Below, in pieces: positions 17,751 to 26,227 of a DNA stretch of 64,000 nt (position 1 is the stretch's first letter; each line of letters begins with the position of its first letter). The notes under the pieces were generated by a model that saw only the letters and a program-made list of their open reading frames with translations, was not told where the DNA came from and searched no databases. The DNA is taken from NCBI RefSeq assembly GCF_033095865.1, contig NZ_AP019365.1, positions 130,001 to 194,000 on the forward strand, read 5' to 3'. This DNA comes from Pseudomonas sp. KU43P. GTDB taxonomy: Bacteria; Pseudomonadota; Gammaproteobacteria; Pseudomonadales; Pseudomonadaceae. The translations under genes and the position numbers were made by a program.

Positions 17751-20531
17751 TCAATACGACAGAGTCAGGTTCATGAACAGCCCCTCGGCCCGATCGCTGG
17801 CACCGCCGCCGATGGCGAAGCGGTACTGGGCGGTCCAGTCCAGGTAGGAGCGGGGGGTGTGATAGTGGTCTTCGCGGAAGTAGTAGCGCAGGGCGACACC
17901 AGGGCCGGTGGCCATCGACCAGGAGCCCTGGTCGCGAGTCAGGGAGAAGCTTTCACCGTCGATGTCGTCTGCAAAAATGCCGCTTTTCCCTTTGAGATCA
18001 CGGGCCTCATCCTTTTGCCAAATCACATCGGCCGCACCCACCAGGTGGGGGAAAAGGACAAGGTTGGGTGAGATACCGGCAAGCCGGAAACTGCGCCCCA
18101 GGCGAATCTCGTTGCTCAAGAAAAGCTGTTGGCGCTTCAGTCGACCTGAAGCTTGAGCGAGTTCGTCGGTCCGCGACCCTTCAGTGTCGACATCGTACAT
18201 TGTGAATTTCGCGGAGTTGTCTTCCAACGAATAACCCAGCTGCGAGTATGCATCGACTGTCCACCAGTCGGGCTCCATGCGCAGCTCAGTCCCTCGGTAG
18301 AATCCGTAGGTGGCATAGGCCAACCAACCGCCAGCGCTGTCCTTGAGCTTGTAAGTCATCAATGCGCCGTTGATGCGATTGATACCTTGCTCATCACGCC
18401 TTGCATTCTCTTGTGCAATCGCAGTCTGGATCTCACATCTGACGCTGTTCTTGGCAGGGTTGGCAGTACCTTCTCGAGTAGCCGAGCCCAAGAGGAATCG
18501 CCGCTCCAGGCCAAAGGTGAAGCCGGTGTCGGACAACGCGTAGCGCACGCCAAGAGAGCCAATAGTGCTCGGGAAGCCACTAACGGACTTCGAGTCACTC
18601 GTGCCGTTGTCGTCTACTGCCTGCTTGCTGCACGGGTCTATCGCGCCTTCGGATTTGAACCGTCCCCCCTCGTCCCACAAGGTATTGCTCAACCGCCCAT
18701 ACACTTCCAGCACACCGTTTTGGTCATTGAACTGGCTTGGCCGCCAGTAAAGCTCCGCAGTGCTGAACACCGAGTCGCCCGCAGAGCTTTGCCCGGCGTT
18801 GGCGATGGTGGTGGTGGGGCGTGCGCCACGGTAGCTCGTGGTCACGGTTGCGCCCCACTCTCGGTCGAATCCGGTGATGGCGCTGCGCGTGTTGTGGCGT
18901 TGCTGTTCATCCAGTTCGAGCGTGCCGTGATCGTCCATGTCGATTGCGTGCTTGAGCTGACGCACTGCGGCAGGTTTATCACCCATGGCCGATAGCGCGT
19001 AGGCTTCATCGAGGATCGCTGTTTTCGGCGCCTTGCCAGTGTCGCGGGCTGCGCGAAAATCTTCGCGCGCCCGCTCGGGTTGAGCGGTGCGCATGCGCAG
19101 GTAACCCCGCTGCATCAGCAGGTCGGCGTCACTGGGCGTGCGCGCAATGGCGTCGCTCAGGCGCTGCTCTGCTTCTGCGGCCTGGCTGGCATTGCCCGCT
19201 GCCAGCGCGGTGGTGAGCAGGCGCTGGAACTCCAGGTTGTCCGGGGCTTGTTCGGCGGCTTTGCGCGCTTGGCGAATAGCCTCCTGGTAGTCCTGCCGGG
19301 CATACGCTGCATAGGCTTCGGTTGCCGGGCCCGCAGCGCCACCGGCATCGGCAGGCAGCAGTTCGCACTGGGTGCCATAGGGCGTGTCCTGGCAGGACTG
19401 ACGCGGGGCCGGGTAGTTGCTCAGGTTCAGCGCGGCAGCCGGGGCACGTGTATCGGCAATGGCTTCCTGGCGCTTGGCCACAGCTTCATCGGTGGCTTCC
19501 ATCGGCGCCAGCAACTGCGTGGCGCGGGCCTTGTCGCCGCCAGCCAGGGCGGCATCGATGGCAATCAGGCGCACGTTGCGCCGCTGCTCTTCGTCGAGCC
19601 AGTCCTGAGCCAGGGCGCTGTCGAAGTCTTCATCGGCCCCCTGGGCATTACCCTGGAATTGGCGCAGGTAACCGCGCATCACGATCATCACGGTGCTTTC
19701 GTCATCGGCCTCCAGCGCCTCATTGGCAGCCTGTTCGGCCGCAGCGGGCTGATTGTCCAGCAGCAGCACGGTTACCAGCAGCAAGCGGTGGCTGGCGATG
19801 TCCGGCGCCAGGCGTACCGCTTCATGGGCCAGAGGTACGGCATCGCCCGGGCGGTTGGCGATCAGCGCTTGGTAGGCCTGTTCGGCGGGACGTACGGCCA
19901 TGCGGCGGTTCAGCGTCTGGCGGCGTGCTTCCAGGTCACTGGTGTTGGGCGCGCCCAGGCTGATTGCCGTGCCAGCAGCCTGCGCCGCCTCCGGCCAACG
20001 CTGTTGTGCCTCGAGGCTGTCGAGCCAGAGCAAGGCCCACGCGCCCTGGCTCGGGTCGATACGGAAGGCCCGCTCGGCATCGTGCTCGGCTGCGGGCATG
20101 TTACCGGCGTTATAGGCAGCGTAGGCCTTGGTGGCGAGCGGAAAGCCCCGCTGGAAAGCTGCTGACGGCGCCTTGCCTGCGCTGACGGTAGTGTCTTGCA
20201 GGTTGGACACTGCTGCCTGCAGGCCTGGGTCACGAACGCCCCGCTTGATGGCGCTCTGGGCGGCTTGGCGGGCCTCATTGCGGCGGCCGAGTTTCTGAAG
20301 GGTATAGACTTTGAGCAAGTTCAGCCGCGGTACTTCAGGGCGCAGCTTGAGGGCGGCGTCTACTTGCTGCAGCGCATCGCGGTAGCGCCCCAGCTGATAG
20401 CTTCGGTAGGCAAGGTCGGCCTGCTCCCAGGCCACACCTTCCAATGGCGCCTCGGCGGCCAGGGCATTGGAGAGAGTGGCGCAGCTGAGCAGGGCACCGA
20501 ACAGCAAGTGGGCGGGGCGAACGGAAATCAT
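17751..20531 (-). CDS. NfrA/BcsC-like TPR and outer-membrane beta-barrel export protein
   Basis: A 926-residue protein. The signal peptide ends near NALA-AEAP (residue 26). About 500 residues of TPR-like helical repeats follow (YRSYQLGRYRDALQQVDAAL; AYAAYARQDYQEAIRQARKA), then a C-terminal barrel of roughly 350 residues ending in an aromatic (LFMNLTLSY). This is the plan of polysaccharide exporters BcsC, PgaA and AlgK/E, and the tail resembles the C-terminal domain of NfrA, the E. coli phage N4 receptor. It overlaps the glycosyltransferase gene by four bases. Likely role: guide the new polymer through the periplasm and outer membrane. Confidence 0.87.
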   Translation of the reverse strand: MISVRPAHLLFGALLSCATLSNALAAEAPLEGVAWEQADLAYRSYQLGRYRDALQQVDAALKLRPEVPRLNLLKVYTLQKLGRRNEARQAAQSAIKRGVRDPGLQAAVSNLQDTTVSAGKAPSAAFQRGFPLATKAYAAYNAGNMPAAEHDAERAFRIDPSQGAWALLWLDSLEAQQRWPEAAQAAGTAISLGAPNTSDLEARRQTLNRRMAVRPAEQAYQALIANRPGDAVPLAHEAVRLAPDIASHRLLLVTVLLLDNQPAAAEQAANEALEADDESTVMIVMRGYLRQFQGNAQGADEDFDSALAQDWLDEEQRRNVRLIAIDAALAGGDKARATQLLAPMEATDEAVAKRQEAIADTRAPAAALNLSNYPAPRQSCQDTPYGTQCELLPADAGGAAGPATEAYAAYARQDYQEAIRQARKAAEQAPDNLEFQRLLTTALAAGNASQAAEAEQRLSDAIARTPSDADLLMQRGYLRMRTAQPERAREDFRAARDTGKAPKTAILDEAYALSAMGDKPAAVRQLKHAIDMDDHGTLELDEQQRHNTRSAITGFDREWGATVTTSYRGARPTTTIANAGQSSAGDSVFSTAELYWRPSQFNDQNGVLEVYGRLSNTLWDEGGRFKSEGAIDPCSKQAVDDNGTSDSKSVSGFPSTIGSLGVRYALSDTGFTFGLERRFLLGSATREGTANPAKNSVRCEIQTAIAQENARRDEQGINRINGALMTYKLKDSAGGWLAYATYGFYRGTELRMEPDWWTVDAYSQLGYSLEDNSAKFTMYDVDTEGSRTDELAQASGRLKRQQLFLSNEIRLGRSFRLAGISPNLVLFPHLVGAADVIWQKDEARDLKGKSGIFADDIDGESFSLTRDQGSWSMATGPGVALRYYFREDHYHTPRSYLDWTAQYRFAIGGGASDRAEGLFMNLTLSY

Positions 20532-22261
20532 GTCAGTGCGGCAACCTGCTTCTGCTCTGTCGCTGGCGCGGCAGTGGGAGCTGTCATCGGGGCGGGCGCT
20601 TCGGGCTCGCCATTTTCCTGCTGGAAGAGAATCGCTTCCTGGAGCGTGTCGGCGTCCAGGTAACCGTGCTCGAGCAGGATCTGCCCCAGAGGCTTGTGTT
20701 GTTCGGCCTGTGCCTTGAGCGCATGGCCTAAGGTTTCTTCATCGATGGCTCGCCACGACACCAGCAGTTCGCCAAGACGCAGGCGCTGTTGCTGCAGCTG
20801 GTCGGCCGATGGGAAGTCGTGCATGGTCTTGTCCCATACCAGCGGCTTGCCGAGGAACAGGTAGCCCAGGTACAGGCGCCAGGCGCGCGCTGCAGCCATC
20901 GCGTTGATGAAATTGCCGATGATCATCCTCGGCCCTGACAGCAAGGCATGTTCCCAGCCATACAGGCTGCCGACAAAATAGGCGCGCTGAAGGATACGCA
21001 GGCTCAACGCCAGTGTGTTGGCCCACATCAGGTCGAGCAGGCCGCTGTTGGGTGCGAACGCCGAGGGGAAGAACACCTTCCAGTGCCCGGTAGCGCTGAT
21101 GGCCAGAAACACCAGGTGCTGGGCCAGCAATACGTAGGCAAGGATCGCGATGAACGAGGTGATCAGCCCCTTGCGGTCGCGGAACAGCAGGTACTTGGTC
21201 GCAAGCGAGCCTTCCCAGCCTACCTGGCTCCAGCCCTGCAGGCCGATGCCAAGGGTCCACCGGGCCTTTTGTCGGTAGGCGGTGCGGAAGGTGTCGGGGA
21301 AGTATTCACGTACCCCTAGCGGCATATGTACCGCCACCATCTTTTCCTTGCCGTTGCCGAACCAAGTGGTTCGCTTGGCCACATAGTCCACCGGGAACTT
21401 GCCGAAAATCTGCTTCATCCCGCGCCGCGCCAGGCGCGCGCCGATGTCGTAGTCTTCGGTGAGGGTGTCGGTGTTGAAGGGCTGGTTGTTGGTTTCCGCC
21501 GACAATTCCAGCAGCGCCTTGCGCGAGAAACAGGTACCCACGCCAGCGGATGGCACCATGCGCGACATGCTTTCGCGCACCACCAGGTCTTTGGTGTGCC
21601 ACTCGGCAAACTCGTCCATGTAGGTACCGGCCACCAGTTCGTACCAGTCACGCTCAAGGGAGGTTACCGGCAGCTGAATGAAGTCGATGCGAGGCAGCAG
21701 GTAGTTGAAGTAGTGCAGTTCCAGGCGGTGCAGTACATCTTCGCTGTCGTGCAGGATGACCCCGGCGAACGGCTCGGGCATGCGCGCATCCTGGGCGAAG
21801 ATAGCCTGGATGATCCAGTTCAGGCAGTCGGCCTTGCAGGTGGGGCCGTCATGGGGCACCTCCACACGTATCAACTGCTTGTAGCGGCGCCGCATGCGCT
21901 CCACTTCATCGATGGTGCGCTGATCGTTGCAATATGTGCCGACGAAAATGTAGTAGTTCTTGTAGTCCAGCGAACCGACCATGTTCTCCAGCATTGGCGC
22001 GATCACGTCGTACTCCAGCCAGGCTGGAATCATGATTGCCAAGGGTTGCTCTGGCTTGGCGCGCAGCTGCTCCACCGTCAGCGCCTGGTAGCGCTTGCGA
22101 CGGATCAGCAGCTTGCGGTAAGTCTGGCGTACCCAGTACCAGATATCGATGAACAGGTCATCGAGGCTGGAGAGCAGAATCAGTACCCCGACGCACGCGG
22201 TGACGATCTCCAGGATGCGGTAGTAGTCCGCCAGCAGGTACGGCCAGTAAAGAGAGGACAT
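20528..22261 (-). CDS. NfrB-like membrane glycosyltransferase (GT2) with C-terminal MshEN domain
   Basis: A 577-residue inner-membrane polymerase. One N-terminal helix (about 14-38) precedes a GT2 domain with HDSED (171-175), TED (268-270) and QKARW (331-335), the synthase motifs. Further helices lie near 366-390 and 407-432. Residues 494-548 form an MshEN-type module (RLGELLV..., then PLGQILLEHGYLDADTL), a known c-di-GMP-binding fold. E. coli NfrB has the same architecture and is reported to be a c-di-GMP-activated enzyme using WecB-derived ManNAc precursor. One consensus Gly in the first half-motif is Arg here (VSWRAI), so binding strength may differ. Confidence 0.9.
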   Translation of the reverse strand: MSSLYWPYLLADYYRILEIVTACVGVLILLSSLDDLFIDIWYWVRQTYRKLLIRRKRYQALTVEQLRAKPEQPLAIMIPAWLEYDVIAPMLENMVGSLDYKNYYIFVGTYCNDQRTIDEVERMRRRYKQLIRVEVPHDGPTCKADCLNWIIQAIFAQDARMPEPFAGVILHDSEDVLHRLELHYFNYLLPRIDFIQLPVTSLERDWYELVAGTYMDEFAEWHTKDLVVRESMSRMVPSAGVGTCFSRKALLELSAETNNQPFNTDTLTEDYDIGARLARRGMKQIFGKFPVDYVAKRTTWFGNGKEKMVAVHMPLGVREYFPDTFRTAYRQKARWTLGIGLQGWSQVGWEGSLATKYLLFRDRKGLITSFIAILAYVLLAQHLVFLAISATGHWKVFFPSAFAPNSGLLDLMWANTLALSLRILQRAYFVGSLYGWEHALLSGPRMIIGNFINAMAAARAWRLYLGYLFLGKPLVWDKTMHDFPSADQLQQQRLRLGELLVSWRAIDEETLGHALKAQAEQHKPLGQILLEHGYLDADTLQEAILFQQENGEPEAPAPMTAPTAAPATEQKQVAALT

Positions 22262-22277
22262 GGTCGTTTACCTGGCC

Positions 22278-24458
22278 TTATTTGCCTTTGTGTTTCAGGC
22301 GCATTCTGCGCGCCACCACACCCAGCACCAGCAGGATCAGGACGATGCCGGAAAGGGTCGGCAGTGCCCACACCAATTGCTTGCGCCACTGATGGAACGG
22401 CGTGCCGCTGAGGTTGAGCTCTGGATCACTGGTGTCGACCCAGGTCAGCGGCCCCTGTTCACCCACGACCACGGCATTGCCCTGGGTCAGCAGGAACGGT
22501 ACCTGCGGGACCATGTCGGGGTTGCCGAGGCTGTTCCACAGCACACCGTTCTGGCCGCTGGAACTGACCACCGACAACGTACCCAGGCCCTGCGGGCCTT
22601 GCAGGTCGAGGGCCAGGCGCTCATCGCCCTGGGCTTGCAGGCGCTGTAGCTCGGCAACGCCCAGCACCGGCTTGGCGCCTGGCAGTTGAACGTCCATCGC
22701 CAGGAAAGGTTTTGCTGGCGCTATCTCACTTTTGCCATCACCAAACACCAGTTCGGCATTGACGGGTGACACCGACGCAGCGCTGGCCAGGCGGATCAGT
22801 TTGCCGAGGCTAGCAACGGGAGTGTTCAGGACCGATGGGTTGACGATCACCTGAGGCTTGCCGGCCAGCAGCGGCAGCAGGCCGATAAAGGTGCCGTCGG
22901 GTTCGGCATCTGCCGAGGTCAGGTAGCTGCTGGGCAGCACGTTGACCGGATAGGCTTGCGGTACTTCGGCACAATGTGGCGAGGAGGGCTGGCGCTGGAA
23001 GCGTACTTGCACGGTGTTGGTCACACCCATCGCGTAGCCGGGGATGCGCGCCTTGAGGCGCTCGGGGCTGCCGTCGGCATCCAGTTGTGCGGCGTTGAGC
23101 AGTACGTTGTTCCAGATCACGGAGGCCACCGGCGGGGTGCTGCCAGCACCCGGCGCGGCTGCCAGGTCGAGGTTCAACTCCCCCGGCATGCGGCCGTTCA
23201 CCGATACGGCGCTGAGCGGGAAGGTGGCGGTCCACTCACCGCGGCTTACCACATCGAACGTGCCGAAATTGCCGCCCAAAGTGCTCAGGCGCAGATGCCC
23301 GTGCTCGTTTCGCAAGGTTTCGCCTACATCCTTGACCTCTGCCTGGCGCGACACCAACACGTTACGCCAGTGGCCATCGAACACACCGGCGGCCTTGGCG
23401 CCAGCGTCGGCAGCCACAGCTACCAACGCCTGGCGGCCCAGGCTCAAGAGCTGCATCTGCTGGGTTGGCAATGCACCGGCGGCAAGGCTGGCGCGCTGCT
23501 TGCGCCATTGCGCCAGCGCGCCGAGCGCATCCTGGTCACCTTGCAGCTGCTGGTCCAGGGCATCCAGGGCGGTATTGATCTGACTGACCAGCGCGGCATC
23601 GGCGATAGCCAGGTCAGCGCGAGTGGCAGGTGTGTCGAGCAGCAGCAGGGCACCCAGTTCGGCAGGGTTGGCCAGCGTATGCGACTGCTTGCCGGCAAGT
23701 GCTGCAAACGCCGGGACTTTTGCCAGGGCGGCCGGTACGTCAACACCCGCCAGTTGAACGTTGTCACCCACTTGAGGGAATGCGCGGACCAGCGCACGGC
23801 GCGAGCTGCGCTCCAGTGCCACGCCCAGGCGCCACGCGCTGTCAAAGCTGTTGCGCTCCAATGTTCCTGCAGCCACGAGTATTACCGATTCGCCGGGCAG
23901 GGAGCTCCAGGCTTCGGCCAGACTGCTCAGCGCAGACATGGAATAGCGGTAGCTCAGGCGCGTCTGCGGTGACAGGGTGAGCACGTTCGCTGTAGCCCGT
24001 GGCGGGGTGCAGAAGTCCTGGGAAACCGGCGAGCTCCAGTCCAGGGTGAAGCTGACGAAGCCACTGGCGTGCTTGCCACTGTCCACTGGCAAGGTGCGGC
24101 CCAGATCTCCTTCAGCGCGGTTGACGCGTTCGGCCACGCGGGGTTGGCCATCCACGGCCAGGCGCAGGGTTGCAGGTTGCTCTTCGCCTTTTATGAACTG
24201 GCCCTTGAGTTCGATCTGCGCTTCGCTGATCGCCACTCCTCTGGGTACGGGCAGGAAAAACGCCTGGCGGTTGTCGGCCTGGTCGAGCACTACCGGGTTG
24301 GTGATCCCCAGGTCCTTGAGCGACACGCTACGCGAAACCCAGTCTTGTGCTGTCAGTGCCTGCAAGGCATCGCTGACAGGTGTGGCTTGGGCGAGCAGAG
24401 GGGAGGTCAGGGCAGCGCTCAGAACGGCGAACTGCAAACGGCGAGGCGTGTGGCTCAA
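22278..24458 (-). CDS. BcsB-like periplasmic polysaccharide synthase subunit
   Basis: A 726-residue protein: signal peptide (cut near LLAQA-TPVS), long beta-rich periplasmic part, and one C-terminal helix (about 693-716, ALPTLSGIVLILLVLGVVA) followed by a basic tail. This is the layout of BcsB, which docks on the cellulose synthase and guides the glucan into the periplasm. Phrases such as SLKDLGITNPVVLDQ and a C-terminal FHQWRKQLVWALPT support the family. First gene of the ten-gene operon; its start lies 16 bases upstream of the glycosyltransferase gene. Sequence likeness to BcsB is moderate, so the polymer need not be cellulose. Confidence 0.82.
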   Translation of the reverse strand: MSHTPRRLQFAVLSAALTSPLLAQATPVSDALQALTAQDWVSRSVSLKDLGITNPVVLDQADNRQAFFLPVPRGVAISEAQIELKGQFIKGEEQPATLRLAVDGQPRVAERVNRAEGDLGRTLPVDSGKHASGFVSFTLDWSSPVSQDFCTPPRATANVLTLSPQTRLSYRYSMSALSSLAEAWSSLPGESVILVAAGTLERNSFDSAWRLGVALERSSRRALVRAFPQVGDNVQLAGVDVPAALAKVPAFAALAGKQSHTLANPAELGALLLLDTPATRADLAIADAALVSQINTALDALDQQLQGDQDALGALAQWRKQRASLAAGALPTQQMQLLSLGRQALVAVAADAGAKAAGVFDGHWRNVLVSRQAEVKDVGETLRNEHGHLRLSTLGGNFGTFDVVSRGEWTATFPLSAVSVNGRMPGELNLDLAAAPGAGSTPPVASVIWNNVLLNAAQLDADGSPERLKARIPGYAMGVTNTVQVRFQRQPSSPHCAEVPQAYPVNVLPSSYLTSADAEPDGTFIGLLPLLAGKPQVIVNPSVLNTPVASLGKLIRLASAASVSPVNAELVFGDGKSEIAPAKPFLAMDVQLPGAKPVLGVAELQRLQAQGDERLALDLQGPQGLGTLSVVSSSGQNGVLWNSLGNPDMVPQVPFLLTQGNAVVVGEQGPLTWVDTSDPELNLSGTPFHQWRKQLVWALPTLSGIVLILLVLGVVARRMRLKHKGK

Positions 24459-24724
24459 CGATCTAGTCCTTGCAAATATTCAGTGGCGTTGGCAGCCGTC
24501 AAAAGGCATGCAAACGTGTGCGCAGACAGGCGCGAAAATGCGCACGTCTTTGCGTGGGGCTCTGGAAAATCAGTAGGAGCTGGGGGCGCGAAAGGCCATG
24601 GATCCTTCCTATGAGCGCGATGCCACTTCCTGAAGACATCGGATGCGTACTCTCTAATATCAAAGTGCCTATGTCAATATTTTGGTGCTTATTGGTATGC
24701 CAATGCGATAAATGGGGGGTGCGC
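24459..24724 (-). promoter_or_regulatory. Upstream control region of the exopolysaccharide operon
   Basis: This non-coding, locally AT-rich stretch (densest at 24650-24720) separates the BcsB-like gene from the wecB terminator, so the operon promoter must lie here. It holds a perfect inverted repeat attgg-tatg-ccaat at 24691-24704 and, at 24673, gtcaatattttgg, which matches the left half of the FleQ consensus (gtcaat) but only part of the right half. A -35-like ttggca with a weak tattga 18 bases on is possible on the minus strand. None of these is certain. Confidence 0.5.
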
Positions 24725-24756
24725 AAAAAAGTCGCCGTCGTTTTTTTGACGGCGAC
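24725..24756 (-). terminator. Intrinsic terminator of wecB
   Basis: On the minus strand the stem gtcgccgtc / gacggcgac (24756-24731) is followed by six T residues (24730-24725). It begins 18 bases after the wecB stop codon, so wecB is probably transcribed apart from the ten-gene operon that follows. Confidence 0.88.
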
Positions 24757-24774
24757 CCGTATTTTCAAACCGTT

Positions 24775-25911
24775 TCAGTGCCCACGAAAAGGTTCAAATG
24801 GCCGTCCCAGCAGGGCGTTGACGATGCGCTGGCTGGCTTTGCCATCACCATAGGGATTCACGCTGCGCGCGACCTGGGCATATAAGCCGGCATCATCCAG
24901 AAATGCTTGCACCGCCTGCACGATGCGATCGCTGTCGGTACCTACCAGCTTCACTGTGCCGGCTTCCACCGCCTCAGGGCGCTCGGTGGTATTGCGCATT
25001 ACCAGTACCGGCTTGCCCAGATGGGGTGCTTCTTCCTGTACACCACCAGAGTCGGTAAGCACCAGGTAGGCGCGGCGCATGAACCACACGAACTCCAGGT
25101 AATCCAGCGGGTCGATCAGGTGCACATTGGGGTTGTCACCCAGCACCGTCATGACCACATCGCGGACTTGAGGATTGAGGTGTACCGGATAAACGATCTG
25201 TACATCGTCGCGTTGGGCGAGCTGGCCCAGCGCCTGGCAGATCTGCCGGAATCCGTCGCCGAAATTTTCGCGGCGGTGGCCAGTCACCAGCACTAGGCGA
25301 CGGCGTGCATCGAGCCAAGGATAGCGACGCGCAAACCCTTCGCCGATCTGCGGCTCACGGTCCAGTTTCTGCACGGTCAAGTCCAGCGCGTCGATCACGG
25401 TATTGCCAGTAATGTGAATCTGCCCTTGCAGATTTTCCTGCAGCAGGTTGTCGCGCGATGTAACGGTGGGGGCGAACAGCCAGCGGCCCATCACGTCCAC
25501 CACCCGGCGGTTCATCTCCTCGGGGAATGGCTGGGTCAGGTCGCCAGTACGCAGGCCTGCTTCGACATGGCCGATGGCGATGCCTCGGTGAAAGGCCGCC
25601 AGGCAGCATGCTGTTGCAGTGGTGGTATCGCCATGCACCAGCACGCAGTCGGGTTTCAGCTCTTCGAGCAGGGCATCGATGCGCGTCATCAGGCGGGCGA
25701 AGAGGCCGTTCAGCGTTTGCCCCGGGACCATCACGTCCAGGTCGTGGTCTACCGGAATGGCAAACAATTGAAGCACTTGATCGAGCATCTGCCGGTGCTG
25801 GCCAGTACTGCAGACGATACTTTCGACGCCCTCAGTCTGTGCCAGGGTCTTGACCAGAGGTGCCATTTTTATGGCTTCTGGGCGAGTGCCGAACAGCGTC
25901 AGAACTTTCAT
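24775..25911 (-). CDS. wecB: UDP-N-acetylglucosamine 2-epimerase (non-hydrolysing)
   Basis: A 378-residue cytoplasmic enzyme converting UDP-GlcNAc to UDP-ManNAc. Start FGTRPEAIKMAPL is the family signature. The residues known to matter in E. coli WecB (Asp95, Glu117, Glu131, His213) are present in context: GDTTTATA, HVEAGLRTG, FPEEMNRR and TGHRREN. No UDP-ManNAc dehydrogenase (wecC) lies nearby, so the product is probably used as ManNAc, most simply by the NfrB-like polymerase encoded downstream. Its upstream region (25912-26057) is shared with the divergent dioxygenase operon and holds no certain promoter for wecB. Confidence 0.95.
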   Translation of the reverse strand: MKVLTLFGTRPEAIKMAPLVKTLAQTEGVESIVCSTGQHRQMLDQVLQLFAIPVDHDLDVMVPGQTLNGLFARLMTRIDALLEELKPDCVLVHGDTTTATACCLAAFHRGIAIGHVEAGLRTGDLTQPFPEEMNRRVVDVMGRWLFAPTVTSRDNLLQENLQGQIHITGNTVIDALDLTVQKLDREPQIGEGFARRYPWLDARRRLVLVTGHRRENFGDGFRQICQALGQLAQRDDVQIVYPVHLNPQVRDVVMTVLGDNPNVHLIDPLDYLEFVWFMRRAYLVLTDSGGVQEEAPHLGKPVLVMRNTTERPEAVEAGTVKLVGTDSDRIVQAVQAFLDDAGLYAQVARSVNPYGDGKASQRIVNALLGRPFEPFRGH

Positions 25912-26057
25912 CTAGCACGACTCCACGAGTAAACGGTTGGTTGAAGGTGGCAAATGATACCGGATTGCCATTAACCGAAATTGACATGACCACCAGAAGT
26001 AACGTTTTTCCCATGCCGGCATCAACTGGCCTCCCTGGCGGGTCATGGGTAGTCATA

Positions 26058-26086
26058 TTGATATGCACTATGGGTATTTAAATAAT
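26058..26086 (+). promoter_or_regulatory. Sigma-70 promoter for the TauD-like/ABC operon
   Basis: ttgata (26058-26063), a 17-base spacer and aataat (26081-26086) agree at five of six bases with each consensus hexamer. The leader would be about 135 bases long and includes a small hairpin (cacggg-aaat-cccgtg near 26160-26175). Sulfur-starvation control is expected for such operons, but I cannot define a CysB site. Between 25912 and 26227 nothing else is evident. Confidence 0.65.
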
Positions 26087-26227
26087 TTTTCTTATGCCTT
26101 TATAGTTCATCCCACTGCGTACCCGTCGACCAATCGATGCGCCGCACGACTTGAACCCACACGGGAAATCCCCGTGCGTTTCTGATCGTTGCGCGCCATG
26201 AAGTCGCGCACTGCGTGGGAGTGAACA

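Noticed and set aside
22278..24458. Calling the locus a cellulose (bcs) operon
   Set aside because: The synthase is NfrB-like with MshEN rather than BcsA with PilZ, there is no BcsZ or BcsD, and wecB points to ManNAc.
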